Source: Mycolicibacterium celeriflavum
GTDB taxonomy: Bacteria; Actinomycetota; Actinomycetes; Mycobacteriales; Mycobacteriaceae
NCBI RefSeq assembly: GCF_010731795.1
Contig: NZ_AP022591.1
Span: 4,836,001 to 4,900,000, forward strand
Length of the DNA: 64,000 nt
Direction: 5' to 3'
Made by a program: the position numbers and the translations under genes. Of this stretch, positions 44,870 through 53,016 are shown piece after piece (within the stretch, counting starts at the first letter, position 1; each line of letters opens with the position of its first letter). The notes under the pieces were generated by a model, which saw only the letters and a program-made list of their open reading frames with translations, was not told the DNA's origin and did not search any database.

Positions 44870-45721
44870 TCAGAGCGGCGTGCCCCCGACCCGCTTCCGG
44901 TAGCTCGTCGGCGTCTCTCCGCAGAACTGGGTGAAGGCCCGGGTGAACGAGCTGAGGCTGTCGAAGCCCACCGCCGACGAGGCTTCCTGCACCGACTGCC
45001 CCGGCGCGGCCAGCAGCGCCATGGCCTTGAGCATTCGGGCGTGCAAAAGATATGTGCGCCAGGACAATCCGATGGATTCGTGAAACAGGCGCCGCAACGT
45101 GCGCTCCGACACCGAGACCGCCCGGCTCACCTCGCGGGCACTCACGTCGTCGAGGTGCTCCTTCGTGTACGCCATCGCGGCGGCGACGATCGGATGCTCG
45201 GAACTCGGCAGACTCAGCGGCGCTTCGTGGTCGAGAGCCTCGGACACCAGGTTGGCCAGCGTCCTGAAGAAGGCGTCCGAGATGTCGTCGCCGTTCGGTC
45301 GGTCGATCGGCCAGCGCAGCGCGTAGATCATCATCTCGCGGATCAACGGGGAGACCCCGAGGATGCGCGCCCGGTCGCCCGCTTGCGGGATCAACTCGGG
45401 ATCGAACATGACCGCGACGGTGCGAACGTCGGGGTTCATCGTGGCCTGATGCTCGAGCCCGACCGGAATCCACGCCGCCTGCTGTGGCGGCAGCAGATAG
45501 TGCGCCGAGTCCGTCTCGACTTCGACCACACCGCCGATCGCGTACTCGATCTGATGGACGTCGTGCGAGTGCCAGCCGGTGATCAGCGCATCGCCCTCGT
45601 AGAGGTAGCTGCCGCCCAGAGCGCGGCCGCCCCGCCGCAGGTCGATGACGCGCCGATGATGGGTCGCTGGGATCTTGGCCGTTTGAGCCAAATCTCTGTC
45701 CGATAGCGCGGAGACGGTCAC
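44870..45721 (-). CDS. AraC-family regulator with cupin sensor domain
   Basis: 283 residues from GTG at 45721 (VTVSALSDRDLAQTAKIPA); the open frame continues upstream over the amidohydrolase but is not homologous there. The N-terminal cupin has a HSHDVHQIEYAIGGVVEVET signature. The C-terminal double HTH shows VSAREVSRAVSVSERTLRRL and SVQEASSAVGFDSLSSFTRAF, then GETPTSYRKR. Divergent from the amidohydrolase at 45746 with only 24 bp between, so it probably controls that gene. Confidence 0.92.
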   Translation of the reverse strand: MTVSALSDRDLAQTAKIPATHHRRVIDLRRGGRALGGSYLYEGDALITGWHSHDVHQIEYAIGGVVEVETDSAHYLLPPQQAAWIPVGLEHQATMNPDVRTVAVMFDPELIPQAGDRARILGVSPLIREMMIYALRWPIDRPNGDDISDAFFRTLANLVSEALDHEAPLSLPSSEHPIVAAAMAYTKEHLDDVSAREVSRAVSVSERTLRRLFHESIGLSWRTYLLHARMLKAMALLAAPGQSVQEASSAVGFDSLSSFTRAFTQFCGETPTSYRKRVGGTPL

Positions 45722-45745
45722 ACCGCTAGACGGTACTACTGGGGT

Positions 45746-47017
45746 ATGGATATCGACGACCTGATCCTGGTGAGCATCGACGACCACGTTGTGGAACCGC
45801 CCGACATGTTCCTGCGCCACGTCCCGGCCCGGTACAAGGACGAGGCGCCGATCGTCGTCACCGACGACAAGGGCGTCGACCAGTGGATGTACCAGGGTCG
45901 GCCGCAGGGCGTCAGCGGGTTGAACGCCGTGGTGTCCTGGCCGGCCGAGGAGTGGGGTCGCGACCCGGCCGGGTTCGCCGAGATGCGTCCCGGCGTCTAC
46001 GACGTCCACGAGCGGGTGCGCGATATGAACCGCAACGGCATCCTCGCCTCGATGTGCTTCCCGACGTTCACCGGGTTCTCCGCGCGGCACCTCAACATGC
46101 ACCGCGAGGAAACCACGTTGGTGATGGTGTCGGCCTACAACGACTGGCACATCGACGAGTGGGCGGGCTCGTATCCGGACCGCTTCATCCCGATCGCGAT
46201 CATGCCGACCTGGAACCCGCAGGCAATGTGCGACGAGATCCGTCGCGTCGCCGCCAAGGGCTGTCGCGCGGTCACCATGCCGGAACTGCCTCACCTGGAA
46301 GGGCTTCCGAGCTACCACGACGACGAGTACTGGGGTCCGGTGTTCCGGACGCTGTCGGAGGAAAACGTGGTGATGTGCCTGCACATCGGCACCGGCTTCG
46401 GCGCAATCAGCATGGCGCCCAACGCTCCCATCGACAACCTGATCATCCTGGCCACCCAGGTGTCGGCGATGTGCGCCCAAGACCTGCTGTGGGGCCCGGC
46501 GATGCGCAACTACCCCGACCTGAAATTCGCGTTCTCCGAAGGCGGTATCGGGTGGATCCCGTTCTATCTCGACCGCAGCGACCGTCACTACACGAACCAG
46601 AAGTGGCTGCGCCGCGACTTCGGCGACAAGCTGCCGTCCGACGTGTTCCGCGAGCACTCACTGGCCTGTTACGTCACCGACAAGACGTCGCTGAAGCTGC
46701 GCCACGAGATCGGCATCGACATCATCGCGTGGGAGTGCGACTATCCGCATTCGGACTGCTTCTGGCCCGACGCGCCCGAGCAGGTGATGGCCGAACTCAA
46801 GGCCGCCGGCGCGGACGACTCCGACATCAACAAGATCACCTGGGAGAACTCGTGCCGGTTCTTCGGCTGGGATCCGTTCAAGCTGACGCCGCGTGACCAG
46901 GCCACCGTAGCTGCATTGCGCGCCAAGGCAACTGACGTCGACGTGTCGATCCGGCCCCGCAAGGAGTGGGCGCGGCTCTATCAGGAGAAGCAGCTCACCA
47001 CATCAAACCTCGGATGA
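45746..47017 (+). CDS. Amidohydrolase-2 family protein
   Basis: 423 residues. TIM-barrel metal hydrolase/decarboxylase family PF04909. The usual HxH near the N-terminus appears as SIDDHVVEPPDMF (D-x-H), a known variant; other ligands are likely His in VVMCLHIGTGFG and Asp/His in ECDYPHSDCFWPDAPE. Members act on aromatic acids (ACMSD-type) or as hydrolases; this clade is common in mycobacterial steroid/aromatic clusters, substrate unknown. Converges with, and overlaps by 23 bp, the dehydrogenase at 46995. Confidence 0.88.
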   Translation: MDIDDLILVSIDDHVVEPPDMFLRHVPARYKDEAPIVVTDDKGVDQWMYQGRPQGVSGLNAVVSWPAEEWGRDPAGFAEMRPGVYDVHERVRDMNRNGILASMCFPTFTGFSARHLNMHREETTLVMVSAYNDWHIDEWAGSYPDRFIPIAIMPTWNPQAMCDEIRRVAAKGCRAVTMPELPHLEGLPSYHDDEYWGPVFRTLSEENVVMCLHIGTGFGAISMAPNAPIDNLIILATQVSAMCAQDLLWGPAMRNYPDLKFAFSEGGIGWIPFYLDRSDRHYTNQKWLRRDFGDKLPSDVFREHSLACYVTDKTSLKLRHEIGIDIIAWECDYPHSDCFWPDAPEQVMAELKAAGADDSDINKITWENSCRFFGWDPFKLTPRDQATVAALRAKATDVDVSIRPRKEWARLYQEKQLTTSNLG

Positions 47018-48068
47018 GCTCGGCCTGAGGTATCTCCTCGGCCGAGATCAACCCCGACGGGGCACGGCACACCCAGTCGATCGCGTTGACAACGCGGGCG
47101 GCGGTGGACAGGCACCCCGCTTCGGTGACGTCGAGCACCGGATGCGACAGCAGCGTGCTCATCTCGATGCGCGGTTCGCCCTCGACGATCACCTTGTGCA
47201 CACCGGAATGGCCGTCGGGCGGATACTCCCAATCCGGTGCGGCGGCCGGGGTGAGCCGGGTGGTGTGCGCGACAGTGATGACGGGTCTTCCGCCGTGCAC
47301 CCCTTCTGCGGCGAACCGAACGCCGGCCAACTGGCCGGGCTCGACGGTCATCATCTTGCATTCGATGCGCTGGTCGGTGTACCACGGCTCGTAGCGCTGG
47401 CGGACCTCGTCGAGTTCGACACCGAGATGGTGAGCGAGGTTGCCGACCAATCCGCCGAACATCGAGGTGATTACTCCCGGCTGGAATGCCATCGGCAGGT
47501 CATCATCCGGGGTCGTTCCGAAACCCATTGCGGTGCCGGTGTACTCGTAGTCGTCGTAGCCACCGTAGTCGAAGATCTCCTGCACGGTGATCGAGTCCAC
47601 GCGCGTCACCAGGCTCAGTGCCGAGAGCACAGCGGTGTCTCCGGAGTAGCCGGGATCGATGCCGTTGACGTAGAGCGAGGAGTTGCCTGTGGCACAGGCC
47701 GCTTCCAGCGGTACACGCAACCAGTCGTCGGCCTGCTTGGGCGTCACCAACCACACCATCGACGTGCCGACGACATTGACGCCCGCGGCGAGGAACCTCG
47801 ACATCTGCTCGATCGCCTCCATCGGCCGCGTCTCACCCAGCGCGGTGTAGACGACGCAGTCTGGCTTCAGCGCGATGAGCGCGTCGATGTCATCGGTGGC
47901 GACGACTCCGGTGGGCTCGCTCAACCCGCACAGTTCGGCCGCGTCCCTGCCGATCTTGTCCGGGTTGGCGGCATGCACACCGACGAGTTCCAGGTCGGGC
48001 CTTCCGATGAGCGCGCGGAGCGAGTGCTGGCCGACGTTGCCGGTGGAAAACTGGACTACTCTGCGCAT
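46995..48068 (-). CDS. Dihydrodipicolinate-reductase-fold NAD(P)-dependent dehydrogenase
   Basis: 357 residues from ATG at 48068 (MRRVVQFSTGNVGQHSLRAL). Rossmann motif FSTGNVGQHSLR with VVATDDIDALIALKPDCVVY. Related to 2,4-diaminopentanoate dehydrogenase and mycobacterial amine-dehydrogenase-like proteins. First of three paralogues here (others at 55405 and 56468). 17 bp downstream of the SDR gene, hence in the same TetR-controlled minus-strand unit. Substrate not deducible. Confidence 0.88.
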   Translation of the reverse strand: MRRVVQFSTGNVGQHSLRALIGRPDLELVGVHAANPDKIGRDAAELCGLSEPTGVVATDDIDALIALKPDCVVYTALGETRPMEAIEQMSRFLAAGVNVVGTSMVWLVTPKQADDWLRVPLEAACATGNSSLYVNGIDPGYSGDTAVLSALSLVTRVDSITVQEIFDYGGYDDYEYTGTAMGFGTTPDDDLPMAFQPGVITSMFGGLVGNLAHHLGVELDEVRQRYEPWYTDQRIECKMMTVEPGQLAGVRFAAEGVHGGRPVITVAHTTRLTPAAAPDWEYPPDGHSGVHKVIVEGEPRIEMSTLLSHPVLDVTEAGCLSTAARVVNAIDWVCRAPSGLISAEEIPQAELIRGLMW

Positions 48069-48085
48069 TTCGGGTCCGTTCTCAG

Positions 48086-48874
48086 TCAGTAGTCGGGGAT
48101 CGGCAGTGGTGAGTTGTTCGAGTCGATGCCGCCGTCGACGTGAAAGACCGCGTTGGTCGCGTAGCAGTCGCGGGTGGCCAGGTAGACGCAGAGCCGCCCG
48201 AGATCCTCGACGCTGCCGAGGCGGTGCAGCGGTGTCGCCTCCAACATCTTTTCCAGCGAGCCGGGCATCATGTCCAGACTGCCTTGCAGACCGTCGGTGG
48301 CAAAAGAACCGAGTGCGATCGCGTTGACCCGGATCTTCGGCGCGAGTTCCTGCGCCATGGCGCGCGTCAGCGCTTCCAACGCGCCTTTGGCCGTGCAGTA
48401 GGCGGTCAATGCGCGGATGCCGAAACGTGCGGAGCCGGAGGAGATGTTGACGATCGAGCCGTGGCCCGCCTCCAGCATGTGGGGCGCAGCGAGTTGGCTC
48501 ATGATGAATGCCGACGTGACGCACCAGTCGAAGGTGAGCCGGAAGTCGTCGTCGGTGATGTCGAGGAACCGGGCGTAGGTCGATCCACCGACGTTGTTCA
48601 CCAGCATGTCGATTCGGCCGAAGCGCTCGATCGTGGTGTCGACGACGCGCTCACCGTCGGGCCGGCTCATCGCGTCGGCAACAAGCGCCAAGCCCTTGCC
48701 ACCGGCGTCTTCGATTCCTTTGATCGTTCCCACGATGTCGGATTCGGTCCGCGCCGTGCCGACAACTGTGGCGCCCGCCTCCGCGAGGACTCTTGCGATT
48801 CCCTGGCCGACGCCCTTGCCCGCACCGGTGACGATCGCCACCTGACCGTCGAGATTGAACTGTTCCAACGCCAT
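48086..48874 (-). CDS. Short-chain dehydrogenase/reductase (SDR)
   Basis: 262 residues. Classical SDR: cofactor motif TGAGKGVGQGIA (TGxxxGxG), NNVGGS, catalytic Ser in NISSGSARFG, and Tyr/Lys in ALTAYCTAKGAL. Uses NAD(P)H to oxidise or reduce an alcohol/ketone. First gene of the minus-strand unit, with the 16-bp palindrome at 48891 directly upstream, shared with the divergent TetR gene. Confidence 0.93.
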   Translation of the reverse strand: MALEQFNLDGQVAIVTGAGKGVGQGIARVLAEAGATVVGTARTESDIVGTIKGIEDAGGKGLALVADAMSRPDGERVVDTTIERFGRIDMLVNNVGGSTYARFLDITDDDFRLTFDWCVTSAFIMSQLAAPHMLEAGHGSIVNISSGSARFGIRALTAYCTAKGALEALTRAMAQELAPKIRVNAIALGSFATDGLQGSLDMMPGSLEKMLEATPLHRLGSVEDLGRLCVYLATRDCYATNAVFHVDGGIDSNNSPLPIPDY

Positions 48875-48890
48875 CGAGAGCCCTCCTGAA

Positions 48891-48906
48891 ATTGACTGCA
48901 GTCAAT
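48891..48906. promoter_or_regulatory. Operator 1 of the TetR at 48948
   Basis: ATTGACTGCAGTCAAT, a perfect 16-bp palindrome between the divergent SDR and TetR genes. Near-identical copies at 49551 and 50312 mark the same regulon. Confidence 0.8.
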
Positions 48907-48947
48907 CACACATGTCAATATCTGACCAGTGTTGCTATCGTCAGGTC

Positions 48948-49547
48948 ATGGCGGTGGTGGACAAACCCTCAGCACGTGAGGCCAAGCGCTTGCAGACGCG
49001 TGAGCGGTTGATGGGTGCGGCGATCTCCGAGTTCAAGCGGTCGGGCATCGCTACGGCCGACGTCGGCGCCATCGTGGCTGCGGCGGGGGTTGCCCACGGC
49101 ACGTTCTTCTTTCACTTCCCGACCAAGGAACACGTGTTGCTCGAGTTGGAGCGCCGCGAAGAGGAGCGCATCGCCAAACAACTGGGTCGCTACATCGATG
49201 CGACCCGCGATCTCGAATCCATCCTCAGCGAGGCCGTACGACTCGTGCTGGGCCTCGAGCGTCGCCTCGGTTCGCTGTTGTTCAAGGACTTCCTCGCATT
49301 GCACTTCTCGCAGACCCGGCCCGTCGACGAGAGCACCGAGCATCCGGTCATCGTCCGGGTCGCCGACGAGATCGGGCGTGCGCAGCAGCGTGGCGAGGTC
49401 GCTGCGGACGTGAATGCGATGAACAGCGCAGTGTTTTTCCTGCTCGGCCTCTACGCGCTGTTGACGACCACTCACAACTGGCCGACGCAGGGAACGATGC
49501 TCGAGGACTACGTCGCGAGGACCCTGCGCGGTATCGAAGCCCGCTAG
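48948..49547 (+). CDS. TetR-family regulator of the NorQD/P450 cluster
   Basis: 199 residues from ATG at 48948 (MAVVDKPSAREAKRLQT); upstream in-frame ATGs lie in or before the operator. HTH: RLMGAAISEFKRSGIATADV then AAAGVAHGTFFFHFPTKEHVL. Divergent from SDR, followed by the cluster membrane gene. The palindrome ATTGACT..GTCARTT-like occurs before it, after it and 0.75 kb further on, consistent with autoregulation and control of both flanking units. Ligand unknown. Confidence 0.93.
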   Translation: MAVVDKPSAREAKRLQTRERLMGAAISEFKRSGIATADVGAIVAAAGVAHGTFFFHFPTKEHVLLELERREEERIAKQLGRYIDATRDLESILSEAVRLVLGLERRLGSLLFKDFLALHFSQTRPVDESTEHPVIVRVADEIGRAQQRGEVAADVNAMNSAVFFLLGLYALLTTTHNWPTQGTMLEDYVARTLRGIEAR

Positions 49548-49550
49548 CTC

Positions 49551-49566
49551 ATTGACTGAGGTCAGT
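49551..49566. promoter_or_regulatory. Operator 2 of the TetR regulon
   Basis: ATTGACTGAGGTCAGT, 13 of 16 positions matching operator 1. Lies four bases after the tetR stop and 41 bp before the TTG start of the membrane gene, so it would give that gene its own regulated promoter. Confidence 0.72.
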
Positions 49567-49607
49567 CTTGCTGCGATGCTCAAGAAGCTGATTCTCAGGA
49601 GGGCGCC

Positions 49608-50303
49608 TTGACTCTGCGGACGATTCCCGCCACCGGCAGCGGTCTGGACGACCACATGGAGCGCTCGCGGCTCGCGCAGCGGCAAGCCGACAAGTGGCTC
49701 ATCTGTGGCAGCCTGCTCATCGGAACCGCGGCGCTCGGCGTCTTCGGTCTTCCGCTGTTCCTGCGGGGCGTTTGGCTGCTGCGCAAAGCTCAGCGCGACG
49801 GGCTGTCGGTGCGTCCGATGATCGTCACACTCATCGGCTACCTGGTCATCATCGACGCCGCGATCAACACCGTGGGTTGGGCGCTCGATCTCGTGGCCAA
49901 CCACACGATCCTGGCGCGAATCCTGTTGAACGGCTGGGGCGCCATGTTCGACGCCGGCTACTTCTGGCACTACAACGAGCTGTGGCTCGGCGGTGCAGCC
50001 GGCCCGGGGGAGAAGGCGATGGAGGTCGGGATGATCCTCACCGTCTTCACGATGCGGATCGCCGCCGGAATCGGCTTCCTCCAGATGAAAAGGTGGGGCC
50101 ACCAATGGATGATCGTCACCTGCTGGATGGGGGTGCTCATCTGGTGCCTCTACGTGTTCAACATGACGATGTACGCCGACGTGCGCTACGCCGGCACGAT
50201 ATTCCCCGTCGTCGGTTGGTGGCTGTACGACATCTTCTACATCACGCCGTTCCTCGCGATCCCCTACCTGCATTCGGTCAACCGCGAGATCTTCTCTGAC
50301 TGA
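49608..50303 (+). CDS. Polytopic membrane protein, copy 1 (candidate metalloenzyme subunit)
   Basis: 231 residues. TTG start at 49608 chosen because AGGAGGG precedes it by about 6 bases; ATG at 49656 is the alternative. No family recognised. About six hydrophobic segments (WLICGSLLIGTAALGVFGL, MIVTLIGYLVIIDAAINTV, GMILTVFTMRIAAGIGFLQM, WMIVTCWMGVLIWCLYVFNM and others). Very similar to the protein at 53013, especially DAGYFWHYNELW, GGAAGPGEK, MKRWGHQWMI, MTMYADVRYAG and YDIFYITPFLAIPYLH. The shared His, Asp and Glu in membrane-adjacent positions could bind metal (inference). Proximity to NorQD-like genes suggests it is their client. Confidence 0.75.
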   Translation: MTLRTIPATGSGLDDHMERSRLAQRQADKWLICGSLLIGTAALGVFGLPLFLRGVWLLRKAQRDGLSVRPMIVTLIGYLVIIDAAINTVGWALDLVANHTILARILLNGWGAMFDAGYFWHYNELWLGGAAGPGEKAMEVGMILTVFTMRIAAGIGFLQMKRWGHQWMIVTCWMGVLIWCLYVFNMTMYADVRYAGTIFPVVGWWLYDIFYITPFLAIPYLHSVNREIFSD

Positions 50304-50327
50304 CTTAGATCATTGACTTAAGTCAGT
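50299..50327. promoter_or_regulatory. Operator 3 of the TetR regulon
   Basis: ATTGACTTAAGTCAGT at 50312-50327, same 16-bp layout as operators 1 and 2. In addition ACTGACTTA (50299-50307) and TAAGTCAGT (50319-50327) form a perfect 9-bp inverted repeat with 11 bases between. Lies in the 129-bp gap before the micropeptide/NorD/NorQ genes. Confidence 0.75.
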
Positions 50328-50432
50328 AGCTGCGTTACAAAGAGCAGACCACGACGGCTCAGGTGAGGCTGTCGGCGTGCTTGAAACGCCGGTGGCAATG
50401 ACCAATAACGCGCCCGCAAGGAGGCCGCACTG

Positions 50433-50537
50433 GTGGACTGGATCTGGGAAATACTTCGTTACGTCGCCGCCTGGGGCGGTACCGGCCTGATCATCTGGTT
50501 CTGGTACTGGATGTTCTCCAACATCGGCACCTTCTGA
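50433..50537 (+). CDS. 34-residue tryptophan-rich membrane micropeptide
   Basis: GTG start with an excellent AAGGAGG ribosome site at 50418-50424, 8 bases upstream. The peptide begins MDWIWEILRYVAAW, continues with a hydrophobic helix containing GLIIWFWYWMF and ends SNIGTF; six of 34 residues are Trp. One membrane helix. No known family. Its fixed place between the TetR operator and the NorD-like gene, and a second micropeptide after NorQ, suggest small subunits of the same membrane complex (inference). Confidence 0.65.
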   Translation: MDWIWEILRYVAAWGGTGLIIWFWYWMFSNIGTF

Positions 50538-50553
50538 CCGGCCCGGGCAATCG

Positions 50554-52083
50554 ATGACTGAACTTGCCGATGCGCACGCGATGGCGGTCGAGCGCAGTTG
50601 CGCGGTGACGGCCGTTGCGTTGAGCGGACAACGGCGCGAGGGCGTTCGTCTCGTAACCGGTGAGCACCGCGCATTCAGCTTGAGTGCGGCGTTGGACTTC
50701 GTACATGTGCCCTATCCGATCGGCCGCGACTGGACCCGCAGAACCCTCACATGTGGTGTCGCACTCCAATGTTCACCATCCAAGGACAGGCTAGTCGAGT
50801 ACCGGCTCAACGAGCTCTCGGCACGCGAACTGCGCGCGCTTACTGTCGTCGAGGCACGCGTCGCCCTGGGCTGGGTCTGCGAACGCTGGCCCGGCCTGTT
50901 GCCGGAGATCCGGCGAGTGCTCGGCGATATCGACATGCTCGACGGCGACCTCGATGCGACGGCGATGCTCAACCAGGCGATCGCCTTGGCGCGCACCGGA
51001 CAGCCACTGAGCGCCCATCCGCTGCTGGGCCGTCTTCCGCTTGCATACACGGCTCCGCAAGGCATGTCGGACAAGATGCGGCGCACGCTCGGCCGGATGC
51101 CGTGGACCACATCGCAGAAGCGCCTGCCGCGGCCTTACTCCATCCCTGTCGGAGGCGACGGCGGCATCCGCAATCCCAATCTGCCTCCGCCGAGCCGACC
51201 GCAGGACAACGATCTCGACATCACTCCGGACCACCGGCCCGGCATCCCCTATCCCGAGTGGAACGCGTGGACCAAGAGTTTCATGCGCGACCACGTCGCG
51301 GTGCTGGAAAGGGCACACCCATCCCGCAGCCGAGAGCCGGGATCGACATCGGCCGAGCTGAGAAGGTGGTTCGAAGAGCACACCCATCGCGCGATGAGGA
51401 ACCGGTTGGAGGACGGCTCCGATCTGGACGTCGAACAATACGTCAACCATTACATCGACCTGACCACCGGTGAGGCGATCGAGCCGCGTCTTTTCCGCGA
51501 GCTCCTGCCGAGCAACCGGGACGTCACCACCGCCCTGCTGCTGGACGGGAGCTCGTCGCTCGGTGTCCACGGTGGCCGGATCTTCAAGCTCGAATTGGCC
51601 TGCGCCGACGCGCTATCGCGTGCGATGACGCTGGCTCGCGAGCGGCACGGCATCTTCGTGTTCACCGGCAACACCCGCCACCGCGTCGAGGTCAGTTGCC
51701 TCAAGGATTTCGAGGACCGCAGGTTCGTACCGCCCAGCCGGCTCGGACTGTCCACGGGCGGGTACACCCGGCTCGGGGCGCCGTTGCGGCACTTGACCAG
51801 TCGGCTTCTTGCGCAACCGTCCGAGCGTCGACTGCTGATCGTGATCGGCGACGGCCTGATCTCGGACGAGGGTTATGAGGGCCGCTACGCCTGGGCCGAT
51901 GCCGCGCACGCCGTCGAGGAGGCCAGCGATGCGGGCGTGAGCATCTACTACGTCGGCGTCGGGCCGACCCGCGTCGACCCTCTACCGGAGGTCTTCGGAC
52001 CCCGCCGCTCACAACGCATCCGACGAGTCGAGGAGCTTCCCCGAGTGCTTGCCCACGTCCATCGGGAGTTGGTGGCCGCATGA
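50554..52083 (+). CDS. NorD/CbbO-like VWA protein
   Basis: 509 residues. The C-terminal von Willebrand A domain has an intact MIDAS: LLLDGSSSLG (Asp at about 331), Thr in LSTGGYTRLGAPLRH, and Asp in LIVIGDGLISDEGYEGRYAW. The central PYPEWNAWTKSFMRDH motif and DEGYEGRYAWADAAHAV segment are typical of NorD. NorD/CbbO proteins pair with NorQ/CbbQ AAA+ ATPases to remodel or metallate a partner enzyme. Here the stop overlaps the NorQ-like start (ATGA). No norB/norC or Rubisco is nearby, so the client is probably another cluster product. Confidence 0.88.
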   Translation: MTELADAHAMAVERSCAVTAVALSGQRREGVRLVTGEHRAFSLSAALDFVHVPYPIGRDWTRRTLTCGVALQCSPSKDRLVEYRLNELSARELRALTVVEARVALGWVCERWPGLLPEIRRVLGDIDMLDGDLDATAMLNQAIALARTGQPLSAHPLLGRLPLAYTAPQGMSDKMRRTLGRMPWTTSQKRLPRPYSIPVGGDGGIRNPNLPPPSRPQDNDLDITPDHRPGIPYPEWNAWTKSFMRDHVAVLERAHPSRSREPGSTSAELRRWFEEHTHRAMRNRLEDGSDLDVEQYVNHYIDLTTGEAIEPRLFRELLPSNRDVTTALLLDGSSSLGVHGGRIFKLELACADALSRAMTLARERHGIFVFTGNTRHRVEVSCLKDFEDRRFVPPSRLGLSTGGYTRLGAPLRHLTSRLLAQPSERRLLIVIGDGLISDEGYEGRYAWADAAHAVEEASDAGVSIYYVGVGPTRVDPLPEVFGPRRSQRIRRVEELPRVLAHVHRELVAA

Positions 52084-52871
52084 ACTACTACGCGAACGGC
52101 AACGAGGTCCGGCTGTTCGAGCAGGCGTATCAGCAGCGCCTGCCCGTGATGCTGACCGGGCCGACGGGCTGCGGCAAGACCCGCCTCGTCGAGCACATGG
52201 GCGTCCTGCTCGAACGGCCCGTCGTGACGATCAGCTGCCACGACGACCTGACGAGTTCGGATCTGGTCGGCCGGTTCATGGTCACGGGCGGCGACGTCGT
52301 CTGGACCGACGGACCGCTCACCCGGGCCGTGAAGGCCGGTGCCATCTGCTATCTCGACGAGGTGGTGGAGGCGCGCCACGACTCACTGGCGATCCTGCAC
52401 TCGCTGACCGACCACCGCCGCGCCCTGTTCCTCGACCGGGCAGGTGAGGTGGTCCAGGCACCGGACTCGTTCATGCTGGTCTGCTCGTACAACCCTGCTT
52501 ACCGCAGCTCGTTGAAGGAACTCAAACCCTCGTTCCGCCAACGCTTTGTGACGCTGCCCATGAGGTATCTGCCTGCCGACCGCGAAGCCCAGGTGATCGT
52601 CGCCGAGACCGGTGTCGGGGCCGCGACCGCGACCCGGCTCGTGCAATGCGCCACCGCGATCCGCACCGCCGACGAAGCGTTCCACTTCGAACCGCCGTCC
52701 ACCCGTGTCCTCGTCACCGCCGCCCAGCTGATCGTCGCGGGTGCAACCGAATTGGAGGCCGCCGAGGCCTGCATCCTCGCACCACTGTCCACCGACGGTG
52801 CCATCACCGACGGATTGCGTGAAGTCGCCGTGGCCAGCCTGGCCACCGATTCGCCGAGCACCTCCGGTTAG
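52080..52871 (+). CDS. NorQ/CbbQ-family AAA+ ATPase
   Basis: 263 residues. Walker A GPTGCGKT (27-34), then ISCHDDLTSSDLVGRFMVTGG, Walker B in AICYLDEVVEARHDS, sensor-1 region VCSYNPAYRSSLKELKPSFRQRF: the MoxR-class CbbQ/NirQ/NorQ signature almost without change. With the NorD-like partner it should form a ring motor activating a metalloenzyme (established for CbbQO and inferred for NorQD). Overlaps the NorD-like gene and is followed after 16 bp by a micropeptide gene. Confidence 0.92.
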   Translation: MNYYANGNEVRLFEQAYQQRLPVMLTGPTGCGKTRLVEHMGVLLERPVVTISCHDDLTSSDLVGRFMVTGGDVVWTDGPLTRAVKAGAICYLDEVVEARHDSLAILHSLTDHRRALFLDRAGEVVQAPDSFMLVCSYNPAYRSSLKELKPSFRQRFVTLPMRYLPADREAQVIVAETGVGAATATRLVQCATAIRTADEAFHFEPPSTRVLVTAAQLIVAGATELEAAEACILAPLSTDGAITDGLREVAVASLATDSPSTSG

Positions 52872-52887
52872 GAAGGAGTCCGACCCC

Positions 52888-53016
52888 ATGGATCAGAAGG
52901 AGCGAAAGCGCAAGAGGGCGCTCATCGTCCTGCAGATCGTCATCTACGGCTACCTGCTCGCGATGTTCGGGATCCAGCTCTACATGTCATTCGCCCGCGG
53001 ATGGTGGGAATTGTGA
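52888..53016 (+). CDS. 42-residue membrane micropeptide
   Basis: ATG with AAGGAG about 10 bases upstream. Highly basic start MDQKERKRKRA, one hydrophobic helix (LIVLQIVIYGYLLAMFGIQLY) and a short tail ending RGWWEL. Positive-inside rule puts the N-terminus in the cytoplasm. Its stop overlaps the GTG of the next membrane protein, so they are translationally coupled, as expected for subunits of one complex. No known family. Confidence 0.68.
   Translation: MDQKERKRKRALIVLQIVIYGYLLAMFGIQLYMSFARGWWEL

Noticed and set aside
45722..46657. Upstream extension of the AraC gene across the amidohydrolase
   Set aside because: Non-homologous antisense sequence; GTG at 45721 gives the normal AraC start.
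50554..52871. NO reductase locus (norCBQD)
   Set aside because: Only the NorQ/NorD pair is present; neither membrane protein has the size or the His pattern of NorB, and no c-type haem CxxCH motif of NorC is seen.
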